Positions 45,271 to 56,095 of a stretch of 64,000 bases of DNA are shown here, piece after piece; position 1 is the first letter of the stretch; every line of letters begins with the position of its first letter. Location: positions 248,001 through 312,000 of the forward strand of contig QRDG01001756.1 in assembly GCA_012064385.1 (NCBI GenBank). Direction: 5' to 3'. The DNA is from Puccinellia tenuiflora. Lineage: Eukaryota > Streptophyta > Magnoliopsida > Poales > Poaceae. The translations under genes and the position numbers were made by a program. A model generated the notes under the pieces. That model saw only the letters and a list, made by a program, of their open reading frames with translations, was not told the DNA's origin and made no database searches.

Positions 45271-46680
45271 CGACTGTTGGGTGGATCACGGAGACAGACT
45301 TGGCAGCACAGTCCAGGTTGGCCTGATATTTGACTAGCCAATCCATACCCAGAATTACATCTAGCCCATCTGACTTCAGTGCTATCAGCTGGAATGGAAA
45401 GGACCAGTAGCCTATGGTAATCTGGACCTCCGGGGCAATCCATTTAGTGTGCCAACTAGAGCCTGGTGTTTTGACCACTAGAGGGGAGTCCATGTTCACA
45501 AACGGTATTTGATGGTTGTGTGCAAAAGCTATGGATATGAATGAATGCGATGCTCCAGAATCAAACAAGACTGAAGCTGGGTAATCATTGATTCGAAGTG
45601 GACCCATGAGAACTCCGGGGTCCTCCTCAACTCCTTCAGCCGAGACGTGGTTCAGGCGGCCACGGCTGACGGTCATGGCCTTGGCGGCTGGTGTAGAGGG
45701 AGCCGGTGCAGGTGCTGAGGTAGCCGGTGCCTTCTGGGGACACTCTCTGGAGTAGTGCCCCGGCTGGCCACAGCTGAAGCAAGTGGGCCTCGGCGGTGGT
45801 GGAGGCAGCTGAGGGCGGAAGCCACTTCCGGCCGCACCCAAGGTCGAGGTAGCTGGGCGAGGCGGAGGTGGCATGAACCCTGAAGGCCTTGGCGCGTTGG
45901 GTGCACGAGGCACAGCGCTGAAGGGCACGAAGACCCTACGCTTCTTGCCCTCCGAAGAGGAGGAGCTCTGGTTGTCAATGGGAGCTGGCCTTTTGGACGA
46001 CTCCAGCTCCTTCCTACCTTGCTCCATAGTGAGAGCTTGGTTGTAAAGCTCCTGATAGGACTGGAACTTGACGGGCAGGAGCTCATAATGGAGCCGAGGT
46101 GCGAGCCCCTTGCGAAGAGGTACTGTTTGTCCTCATCATTTGTCATGTCCCGAGGGGCGTAACGCGAGAGGTGGTTGAACTCACGCCCATAGGATTGGAC
46201 GTCCATGCGTCCCTGGGTCAAGTCCACGAACTCCCTCCTCTTGAGGTCCATGACGGGCTTGGGTATGTACGCCGCACGGAAGGCGGTGCGGAACTCCGCC
46301 CAGGTGAAGACATGGCCAGCGTCGAACATCAACACATGGCTCTCCCACCAGGAGCCGGCGGCTCCATTCAGCAGGTAGGTGGCGAAGTTGATTTGTTCCG
46401 CCACCGGAACGTGCAAAGCGGCAAACTTGCGCTCGAGAGCCCGGAGCCAATCATCAGCATCCAGTGGCTCTTTAGCTTCAGTGAACATGGGAGGTTGGGA
46501 CCGCAAGAACTCGGTGAGAGTGTTGCAGTCGTTGTTCCTCCTAGCCCCTTGTTGCACCAGCTGCTCGAGCATATGCTCGTTGCGCAGGCAGTTTTGCTCA
46601 ATGGCCATCAGAACCTCCGCCATTGAGGGTGGCGGCGGTGCGTCAGGCTCACCGGGGTTACCACGACGGGCAGGAGCCAT
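45270..46680 (-). pseudogene. gag: Chromovirus gag and protease, frameshifted
   Basis: The likely start is the ATG at 46680-46678 (MAPARRGNPGEP); another in-frame ATG lies at 46704. The Gag domain covers about 46530-46130 (DADDWLRALERKF, GAAGSWWESH, FVDLTQGRMDVQSYGREF). At about 46110 one base seems missing, after LFARG, and the reading continues in a second frame (TMEQGRKELESSKRPAP). There follow a CCHC zinc knuckle (CFSCGQPGHYSREC, about 45786-45742) and a protease with VLFDSGASHSFIS (about 45575-45540) and ILGMDWL. A second frameshift at about 45250-45300 separates the protease from reverse transcriptase. Confidence 0.75.
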
Positions 46681-47070
46681 TCTGAAGATTTGGAACAAGG
46701 ACATAGTTAGTAAACAACTCAGAACAGTTAGGATAGATAATTAGAGTCCTTCCGGTCATAGAGATTTAAGATGCATTAACACCAAATAGATTTAGGCAAC
46801 CACTGATGACATCACGTCATCGCGGCGATAGCAAACGGGAAAATAACTAACTCGAGAATTAACCGGACGGTAAGAACCCAAACCCCGAGAAACTAAAACT
46901 TCGACACCAAGCTTAAACAAATAGAGGTAAGAGATCAGAGTAGAGCGGGTTGGATGAGGAGTAAAGAGAATCCTAAGAAGGTTTTCACAACTCATTTCTA
47001 GGTTATAAATAATTTTCTCAACACTAGACTCGACATCGACCAATAAAAAGGGTTTCCTATAGGCAGTCCT

Positions 47071-47083
47071 GCTCTGATACCAA
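47071..47083 (-). other. Primer-binding site of the chromovirus (initiator tRNA-Met type)
   Basis: On the minus strand it reads TTGGTATCAGAGC, two bases after the LTR end (GGGGCGTTACA). This matches the 3' end of initiator tRNA-Met. Confidence 0.85.
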
Positions 47084-47085
47084 CT

Positions 47086-47514
47086 TGTAACGCCCCGACC
47101 CCAGAACTATGCAATGAAGCTTTGTGCAACCGGTCATGCTACACAATCGATGGTTACAGGGTTTACCAATCCCAGGCCAAAACCTTTGGCAGGCGTGCTC
47201 GGAATGGATCATCGGCACGCAACACTTCGATCATGCCATAAGCTCAGACATAACTATCATGCATAATAAAGAGATCAAGACTACGGAACAACTGGCACCT
47301 CACAGACTCTACGACACAGAGAGATCATATAGCAACTCATATATGAGAAAGATACAAATATTACACACAAAAGGTCACAGACCCAACAATTCATCATGCG
47401 GAAGCGAAGTAGTGTTGTCTAATACAACCAGATCCAAAAATATGGCCTAAGAGGCCTACAGATAAACAATAAACCCAAGCCAGCTTGTTCCAACGTCCCA
47501 AGCTGCCACCTGGG
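47086..47514 (-). repeat. 5' LTR of the chromovirus, broken by an Angela-type LTR
   Basis: It is colinear with 32958-33386 with about 12 substitutions. At 47515 it is interrupted (...CACCTGGG) by TGTTGGGAATATGCCC. The rest of this LTR is not found further right in the window. Confidence 0.8.
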
Positions 47515-48305
47515 TGTTGGGAATATGCCCTAGAGGCAATAATAAAATGGTTTATTAATCATATTCATGTTTATGATAATAGTTTATTATCCATGCTATA
47601 ATTGTATTAAATGGAAACATAATACATGTGTGGAATATGAACACCAGGAGTCCATAGTGAGCCTCTACAGGACTAGTTCGTTGATCAAGAGATAGTTAGA
47701 GTTTCCTAACTATGGACTTGTTATAGTCACTTGATAACGGAGTCATATCATTAGGAGTAATGATGTGTTGGACATGACCCAAACAATAAAGAGTTGCAAT
47801 TAATCGTGTCACAAAAGTTTTGTTGTCAACACTTTCAATATGCCAAATATAGTTTCCTTAGACCATGAGATTATATCACTCCCGTTCACCGAAGGAATGC
47901 TTTGTGGACATCAAACGTCACTTCGTAACTGGGTGATTATAAAGGTGGCTTTCAGGTATCTCCGATGGTATTTGTTGGGTGACATGAATCAAGACTGGGA
48001 TTTGTCCTTCCTTGTGACGGAAAAGATATCTCTAGGCCCTCTCGGTAATATAGCATCAGAAAGGTTGCAACCATGTGATTAAGTGTTAATCACGGAGATC
48101 CTATATTATGGACGAGTAAAGAGAATTTGCCAGGTAACGAGATGAAACTAGATATGGGGATATCGACGATCGAATCTCGGGCAAATTAAATATCGGTGAG
48201 ACAAAGCGAATCGTATACGAGATTAAGAATCTCCGACATCGTGGTTCAATCGAAAAGGAACTTCGTTGAATATGTAGGAGTCAATATGGGCATCCCGGTC
48301 CCGCT
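47515..48305 (+). repeat. Truncated Angela/BARE-type copia LTR
   Basis: It starts TGTTGGGAATATGCCCTAGA, the same as the LTRs at 52620 and 59181, and follows them for about 790 bp to GGTCCCGCTA, then stops. The 3' half of the LTR and any element body are missing. Confidence 0.8.
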
Positions 48306-51300
48306 AGTAACTAGTAAACGTGCACGTGTAATACACGTGTAATAATACTGAATACAATGTTAGTAACTCACAAAATATCAATGATTTTAATTATAAAAGT
48401 GAATAAACAAATATAACAGAATATCCATATGTCGATATAATAAATGAAACGACAATACTAATTAATCAATCGAAATTTGAAATAAAATGAACAAGATTTA
48501 GCAAATGAAGCGTGTAATAATCCTCACAATAAGATACTTGGACATCTGAGCCATCAATATTTAAGTTACATCAATAAAGATCAACAACAAAAAGTATCGA
48601 GGATGCTAGCAGGGTTTTTGCCGGTGCTTTAAGACATTTCTTCACCAATCAGTGATGGACCTTTGAAAAATATTACAGGAGCGTCTCCGTTTCCTTTCAT
48701 TATTATTCTTTGTTGCACATATTATGGTCACCTTCAATAAAAAATATCAGACAAGATCTAAATATAATCTCATTGTTGTTCGAGTAAATAAAAAATTGGA
48801 CGTGAAGAAATAATAACCCCGTTTCATCCCTCCAAGACATCTTTAAAAAAATATTAATTGATGTTATTCCTACAAAGACATTATTCGCCATGGTTCTTAA
48901 TTGTAAAAAATAGAAGTGATGATATGAATTTTTGATAATCATGTAGTGGTAAAGTGAAGAAACATAATGGGGATTTACTGACAAACACATTATGCTTCTC
49001 AGTTTAGTGCAGATGTAAGTTGGCTTGTCGGGCCTTGTCTTTCTGAAGAGTAGAAGTGTGGTCTGATTATTTCTACTTTATAGTATGATTGTCGTCACAT
49101 GTATAAAATCACCACACCCACGCTTCATAGTTTGATTGTCGTCACAAACAGGGGAGACACCAAAGTGTCATGTTCTTATTAGAAATGAAGATAAAGTAGA
49201 GATCTTAGTAATCTGTTAATAATCAGGACGAAATTAATTAGCTCACATGCATGTATAGCTGCAATGTTGTAGACCATACCCGATAAGAATCTATGTACGA
49301 TATAAGCCAGGTTCATGTTGTTGAACAGATAAAAGCTAGTGACGGAAGCAAACATACAGTTTATGTTGTTAATATAAATTTATGTAGAAATGCAGCAGAG
49401 ACTTATTCTTGGGAGTATAGTACAATTGTGGTGTTATATTTCTTAATCTAAATTTTGTGCAGGTATTATTCGCCATGGTTCTGGTTAATTTCTTTATGCC
49501 AATCGCATGATATGATGGTATAGTACTATTGATTTGGGGAATTTCTTAAATGTCAATTCACTATGGCTGGCGGCTAGGTGAGTTCCCTTGTACTTTCATA
49601 GCTCATCTATTTAATTCTTATTACGGAGTATACATGTATACGTATCGCGTATGCTAGCTTAGATTATTTCGTGTGTAGTGATGACTGGGATCATGGCAAG
49701 TCTTCCGCTTTAGGTTTTATGATTGTCTTGATCCCTGCTCTCACCAAAGTTCAAGGATGGCTCCTGGGCAGGTTAGCTTTTGTTCATTCCCTGTAGTTTT
49801 TTACCTTTGTTCATCACTATAATATTTGTAATGTCTGGTGTATGTTAGAGTGCCAAGTATACAACTGAGCCATCATATTATTTTGGTTCAATGGTAAGTT
49901 GTTCAGTTCTAGCCTTATGCTGAGTTATGTGTCTTGTTTATGCCATTAGACAAAGCCACCGTCCCTATGGAACTGGATGATGCATTTGTGTAAACGGGGG
50001 CATTGCAAAGGCTAAAGATGAGCTTGAGAAATCTTTTTTCCACTGTTTGTTGTAAAATACAGAGAATATCTTGAGTGGCCTGATTTCCTGATGTATGGTT
50101 TTGAGATTGTGCAGAATATGATAGCTGGTGTTGAACCTAACGTCCAAGCTCAGTTCGTCGTTTTGTATTAATTTTTTATTAATTATATCAGGGGGAAAAG
50201 GTTCATAGGTAATCTGAACCAGTACATGTTACACCGCTCCAATGACTAAACGAACATAAGTAAATTAGCATCATGAGCGTAATGTCAATGGCATGATAAA
50301 ATTTGATTGTAAACAGCAGAGAACTAATGATTGTCATGAAATAAAATAAAAGCTAAATTTGCACACAGGTTCCAGCCATCCCTGCAACTTCAAGTTTAGG
50401 GACCCACTAATATGGTTTAAAATTTTATAGACCTAAGTGACGCCACTGCACAAAATATAGGAACCTCTAGTTTAATTTTCTCTAATATCTCCACTAATAT
50501 AAGTGATCACTATCCACTGCTGCTTGTTTCAGTGTATACTGTCGGGTACTGTCAACAGGCGCAGAGGTTACTATGAACATGTTTTAAATTTGGGTCGTGT
50601 ACTTCTCTTAGTACCCGCTTTTAAAAAGCCAAACACTCTTACGAAAATATACAGGTATATAATCAAATATTGCATAATGGATGATCTGTAGTATTGAAAT
50701 CCATTTTATTTCTTAAACTGGCAGTGTTATGAAGTCACCCTACATGTACAGAGACACTAAGTAACTGGTTCAGGTTGATCTATCTAAGTACATGCTATTT
50801 TATTATTTAGGAATTCTGATGACATTTCTTGCATTTGTAATTTAAGGAAACATCACTCATAAGCTATTTTGGATTGTCATGAAATAAAATAAAAGCTAAA
50901 TTTGCACATAGGCGTGGGGATCGACAAACTGACCGGGTCGAAGAGCACGATCCTGTGCAACTGCGGGTCAAAATGAACTGCTATTGAAGTTATTGTTAGT
51001 GCTCCAACCAATGCTCCAAGCACAAGCAGATTTCAGTAAACTGAAGTACTCCAAGCACAAGCAGCAATTTCCCTGCAAGCAAGCAAACAAAATAACAATA
51101 TTTTAACACTCAAGCAAAAGATACAATACTAAAGTGCACGAAAGAAAGCAATGGGAAACACTGAAGACTGAAGAAAGAATTGGTGGACACTGGCTTAAGA
51201 GTGAGAAACTGAAGAATGAGACACTGACATTGCTTGTTATATCTGGGTTCCTAATCTTGAGAAGTACTTCTCTTATCTAATGTGGTTGCGAATGCACCAA

Positions 51301-51636
51301 AAATGTGTACATATGATTGTTTTATCATGCAATTCACCAATGAAATTTCTCCAATCATATCCTAAACATTTAGCTAACGAAAGCAAATGTTGGCACACCA
51401 ATTTCCTGAATATTGTGTCGTCTACATTGGTTCTACCAATGATTAATTTTACTGTAATTGGTAGAACGTTACAGAAAGAAAATCATACCCGTGCGTGTTA
51501 CAGAAAGAAAAGCTAGACTGCAGCAATTGTGCATTTATGTTAAGAACTTTTATTTTGAGTTCACAGGTATGGAACCTGTTTATTATGTCTTGCATGTTGC
51601 ATCAGACTTTATTTCACCTTGATGACTAAACTGTAG

Positions 51637-51801
51637 GCAATAGATGAAAATAGAGCAACCTGGGATGATCTATTGGAGCCATATCCATTTTTTGAACTAT
51701 ATAGAAATTATTTAGAGATTGGTATCACAGCAAGAAATGAAGATGACCTCAGGAATTGGAAAGGCTGGTTAGAGTCTCGTCTTCGCCAACTTGTACTGAA
51801 G
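51637..51801 (+). pseudogene. Exon fragment of a plant nuclear poly(A) polymerase
   Basis: A 165-bp stretch, bounded by an AG acceptor (CTGTAG) and a GT donor (GGTGAAT), is open for 55 codons. Its product matches the central region of plant nuclear poly(A) polymerases: TWDDLLEPYPFFELYRNYLE, then DLRNWKGWLESRLRQLVLK. The homology is from memory of the family and is strong in the EPYPFFE and WKGWLESRLRQL blocks. The enzyme adds poly(A) tails to nuclear mRNA. I find no neighbouring exons of the gene within 2 kb on either side; in particular the nucleotidyltransferase core is absent. It is most simply a captured or duplicated fragment, but it could be one exon of a real gene with long introns. 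Confidence 0.6.
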
Positions 51802-51899
51802 GTGAATAATTGAAAGAAAACTTTCATTCTTCTTGGTAATGTGTGTGCGTTGCTGTCCTTTAATATGTGATTTTGGCTGTCCTTTAACTGAAAGAAAAT

Positions 51900-51999
51900 C
51901 TTTTTCATGCATAACTACATCTGCCTTTTTCATGCATAAATACACATGCCTTTTTCATGCATAAATACACATGCCTTTTTCATGCATAAATACATATGC
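51900..51999. repeat. 25-bp tandem repeat, four units
   Basis: Units beginning CTTTTTCATGCATAAATACA start at 51900, 51925, 51950 and 51975; the first is the most diverged. Confidence 0.85.
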
Positions 52000-52202
52000 T
52001 GCTATTGTTATAGAATCCCTTGTCGCTCTACAACCACACTTTTGTTGTAATTATCTAGTCTAGTTTTCTAATGATACTTTGATGAATGACTTTACACAAT
52101 TCTTACATGCTCTGCAATATTCTTACAAGAATGGAAACAACAAGCAAACCTTGATCTAGTCTAGGGGAAGGGGCGGGAATGGCGTCGTTCCTGTACTCCA
52201 GC

Positions 52203-52369
52203 GCCCGCTCGAAGGCCCCCTTGCCGCCGCTGGAATCCTTAGCGGAAGGCTGCGGCGGAGGGAGAGGCGGCGATGGCGGTGGCAGAGGATTGACAGGGTC
52301 TCCAACGCCTGCTCGAAGGCCCCCTTGCCGCCGCTGGACTCCTTCGCGGAAGGCTGCGGCGGAGGGAGA
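52203..52369. repeat. GC-rich direct duplication (63 bp, spaced 104 bp)
   Basis: 52203-52265 and 52307-52369 differ at three positions. GC content is far above the surroundings, so this looks like a fragment of coding or first-exon DNA. The minus-strand frame across it has no ATG and no family I recognise. Confidence 0.7.
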
Positions 52370-52619
52370 CAACTTGACTACAATTGCCCCACAAAAAAAT
52401 ACAGAACTACATATCTATATGCAGATGAACAGCTTGACTAAGCAGCCTGTCAGTTCATATCATAATTAATGAAGCAGGACTACACAAGTACCTGGCTGCG
52501 GTGGGTTTCTCACTAGAGCAGCACGTGGTGCAGGACGTGCAGACCTTCCTGTTCAGACCATGGCAAAAATGAGTAACCTTTACTATGAACATATAAATAC
52601 CAAACAAGATATATGTTTT

Positions 52620-54363
52620 TGTTGGGAATATGCCCTAGAGGCAATAATAAAATGATTTATTAGCATATTCATGTTTATGATAATAGTTTATTATCCATGC
52701 TATAATTGTATTAACCGGAAACATAATACATGTGTGGAATATAAACAACCAGGTGTCCCTAGTAAGCCTCTACCGGACTGGTTCGTTAGTCAAGAGATGG
52801 TTAGAGTTTCCTAACCATGGACTTGTTACAGTCACTTGATAACGGAGTCATATCATTAGGAGTAATGATGTGATGGACAAGACCCGATAATAAAGAGTTG
52901 CAATTGATCGTGTCACACAAGTTTCATTGCCAACACTTTTAGTATGCCAAGTATAGTTTCCTTAGACCATGAGATTATGTCACTCCCGTTTACCGGAGGA
53001 ATACTTTGTGGACATCAAACGTCACTTCGTAACTGGGTGATTATAAAGGTGGCTTTCAGGTATCTCCGATGGTATTTGTTGGGTGACATGAATCAAGACT
53101 GGGATTTGTCCTTCCTTGTGACGGAAAAGATATCTCTGGGCCCTCTCGGTAATATAGCATCAGAAAGGTTGCAACCATGTGATTAAGTGTTAATCACGGA
53201 GATCCTATATTATGGACGAGTAAAGAGAATTTGCCAGGTAACGAGATGAAACTAGATATGGGGATATCGACGATCGAATCTCGGGCAAATTAAATATCGG
53301 TGAGACAAAGGGAATCGTATACGAGATTAAGAATCTCCGGCATCGTGGTTCAATCGAAAAGGAACTTCGTTGAATATGTAGGAGTCAATATGGGCATCCC
53401 GGTCCCGCTATTGATTATTGATTTGATCATGTCTGCATGTTCTCGAACCCGTAGGGTCACACACTTAACGCTCCGATGTAGCTAGGGTTAGCGATGAGAT
53501 AATTGATGGTATGAACGAATGGTGATTCGGTGTCTCGGATGAGATCCTAGACATCGTCCGGAGGTAAAGTTTTATATAAGGAAAGTGGTTTCCAGGGTTC
53601 CGGAAAAGTTCGGGAAAATTCCGGCAGAGTACCGGAAGATTCTAGAAGGTTCCGGATGGTTCCGGAGGGCCCCACCTTGGGGGCCACGAACCTGGAAGGG
53701 CCAACATGGACCGAAGGGAGGTGCAGCAGTCCACATGGTCTGGCCGCACCTTGTCCCCAAGGCCCATGCGGCCAAGGCAAGGTGGGGGCAACCCTAACCC
53801 TAATTGGGCGCCTTGGGGGGCAAGTTTCCCCCCTTGGCCGGCCCTAGATGGGATTGGGGCGCCCCCCACAGCCCCCTCACGCCTATATAAGGAGGAGGGG
53901 AGGGCTGGGGCGCAGCACCCTTGAACCCTAGCCGCCGGCCTCCCTCTCCCTCTCCCTCCTCTCTCCTGCAGTCGCTTGGCAAAGCCCTGCAGGAATTTCT
54001 CCACCATCAACGCCACCACAACCATTGTGGTGCCGAGATCCATCTAGCCATCTCCACCTTGCTTGCGGGATCAAGAAGGCGGAGATCTACATCGAGCCGT
54101 ACATGTGGATACCGCGGAGGTGCTACCCCTTGTGGCACTTCGTCGGATTGGACTTCGAGGAAATACATCTCCTCGCGACTAGATGAGTCTAGTTGCGGGG
54201 ATCGACTAGCCAACCCCTGCACCGACAAAACGCGTTTGTTGATCTTCAAGGGTAAGAGATTGGATCTCATCTTCGCTACCTCCATCTAGTAGATCTAGAT
54301 CCTTGGGGTTTATTCCGTCTGTTGCGTAGGAAAATTTTTGTTTTCTATCTTGCGACCCCATCA
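52620..54363 (+). repeat. 5' LTR of the copia element
   Basis: The edges are TGTTGGGAATATG and GACCCCATCA. A TATATAA box is at 53884-53890. The LTR holds an 80-codon open frame (52944-53186) that is present in all three LTR copies, but only because they are the same repeat. Confidence 0.85.
53884..53890 (+). promoter_or_regulatory. TATA box of the copia LTR
   Basis: TATATAA lies in a GC-rich stretch about 470 bases before the LTR end. The same box is at 60464-60470 in the 3' LTR. Confidence 0.55.
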
Positions 54364-54364
54364 G

Positions 54365-54377
54365 TGGTATCAGAGCC
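54365..54377 (+). other. Primer-binding site (initiator tRNA-Met type)
   Basis: TGGTATCAGAGCC begins one base after the LTR end. Confidence 0.85.
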
Positions 54378-55611
54378 TAGATCTATTCGTAGATGTTGGT
54401 GCGATTAGAACACAAGTGTTGTGGGCGTTGATATTTTATGTTGCGACCTTCTCGCGTGCACTTTGCGTCTTTGCGGTATTGTGAGATGAAGCGGCCCGGA
54501 CCAACCTTACTCGTCCACGCACGAGAGACCGGTTCCACGATTGACATGCAACTTGTTTTGCATAAGTGGCTGGCGGGTGTCTGTTTCTCTTGCTTTAGTG
54601 AAGATGCAATTTTCAATGGAAGGCCTTTCAAAAGGATGAGTAAATAAGCAACTACTATATCACCGTTGTGGTTTTGCGTAGATTAGAACGGTTCTATCTC
54701 GTTGACCCAAGCCACGTAAAAATTGCATAAACAAATTAGAGGACGTCTAACTTGTTTTTGCAGAGGGGGTCATGTGATGTGGTATGGCCAATGTGTGATT
54801 TGTGATAATGTATGCAATGATCATGTTTGTAATCTTTCACGACTTGCATGTCGACGAGTACGGCAACCGGCAGGAGCCATATGGTTGTCTTTTATTTTAT
54901 GTGACCTGCGTGTCATTGAATCACCATGTAATTGCTTTACTTTATTGCTAAGAGTAGCATTAGTTGTAGTTGCAATAGTTGGTGGACAACCATGGTGATG
55001 GCGCCACTTTGATGGAGATCATGCCGGTGATGATGGAGATCATGCCGGTGCTTTGGAGATGGAGATCAAAAGCACAAGAAGAAAGGCCATATCATATCAC
55101 AATTATGAATTGCATGTGATGTTAATCCTTTATTATGCACCTTATTGTTATGCTTAGATGTGATCGCGACGGTAGCATGATAAGGTGATCTCTCACGTTA
55201 ATATCAAGAAGTGTTCTTCCCTAGTATGCACCGTTGCGAAAGTTCGTCGTTTTGAGACACCACGTGATGATCGGGTGTGATAGATTCTACGTTCACATAC
55301 AACGGGTGTAAGCCAGATTTACACACGCGGCAATACTACGGTTTCCTTGACGAGCCTAGCATGTACAGACATGGCCTCGGAACACAAGAGCCGAAAGGCT
55401 AAACACGAGTCATATGGATGATATGATCAACATGGTGATGTTCACCATTGAAGCTACATCATCTCACGTGATGATCGGTTGTGGTGTAGTGGATTTGGAT
55501 CGTGTATCACTAAACAACCAGAGAGATGTTGAGTTTAGTGGGAGTTCATTAAGATGAACTGAAATTATCATAAACAAAAGTCCAGATGTCTTTGCAAAAA
55601 TCCTTGTAGAT

Positions 55612-56095
55612 CATGGCCGCCTACGGTAGTCTGTTCATTGCTGAAAAACTGCGTCTCGATGGGTCAAATTTGTTGAGTAGTACCTGCGTCCTGAAAGAAG
55701 TCCTACACACCAATGATCAGCTCTACGTGCTAGAAGAACCAATAGGAGATAAACCTAAATATTTCTGCAAACGATGAAGAGTACATGGAGTGGTTTTGAA
55801 CCACCTGCTTGAAAGTCAAGTGGATGATGTGCACCTTCATGAATTCTGACCTAAGTAGACAATTCAAGAACTTGATTGCAATGGAGATTGTTGATGAGCT
55901 GAAAAATAGATTTTCAGCACAAGTTAGAATTGTAAGGTTCGAATGTCTGAACGGTTTTCTTTCACTCAAGATGGAAGAGAACACTTGCTTGGAACAACAC
56001 CTGAGGATAATGCATGAGATACATCATCGTCTAGTGCTTGTTTGGAACCACGAGATGAATGACGGTTTCACGATAGGTGGGGTGATACGCTAGCT
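55612..56095 (+). pseudogene. gag: Copia gag remnant
   Basis: Starting at an ATG near 55612, the reading passes through KLRLDGSNF-like and EVLHTNDQLYVLEEPIGDKP-like segments in shifting frames. A 94-codon stretch (55809-56093) follows, with EIVDELKNRFSAQVRIVRFE and LEQHLRIMHEIHHRL. The order matches the gag of Angela/BARE elements, but several frameshifts and stops break it. No zinc knuckle is found after it. Confidence 0.6.

Larger units (their letters stand above)
32958..47514 (-). mobile_element. Del/Tekay chromovirus on the minus strand, with a tandem triplication
   Basis: From right to left the order is 5' LTR part (47086-47514), primer site (47071-47083), gag (46680 leftward), protease, reverse transcriptase, RNase H, integrase with chromodomain-like end, polypurine tract and 3' LTR (32958-36825). 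A stretch of about 2.72 kb covering part of the 3' LTR and the end of pol is present three times in tandem (34921-37635, 37636-40354, 40355-43072). About 12 differences are visible between the two LTR starts over 429 bases, so the element is of the order of one million years old under the usual grass rate. The polyprotein is broken by frameshifts and stops. The chromodomain end places it in the Del/Tekay group. Confidence 0.85.
48306..52619. other. Low-copy-looking region with small repeats and a gene fragment
   Basis: The sequence is AT-rich and non-LTR in style. It starts at the break of the Angela-type LTR with a CACGTGTAATACACGTG palindrome (48321-48337). Intron-like borders occur in places (for example ATG then GTAAGT near 49893), but apart from the exon at 51637-51801 I recognise no protein. 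With the copia element removed it continues at 60949. Confidence 0.4.

Noticed and set aside
49676..50160. Further exons of the poly(A) polymerase or another gene
   Set aside because: Some stretches have splice-like borders, but their translations match no part of that enzyme and contain stops.
52944..53186. 80-codon frame conserved at 47840-48082, 52944-53186 and 59505-59747
   Set aside because: The three copies are the same copia LTR, so conservation reflects recent common descent of the LTR and not coding selection.
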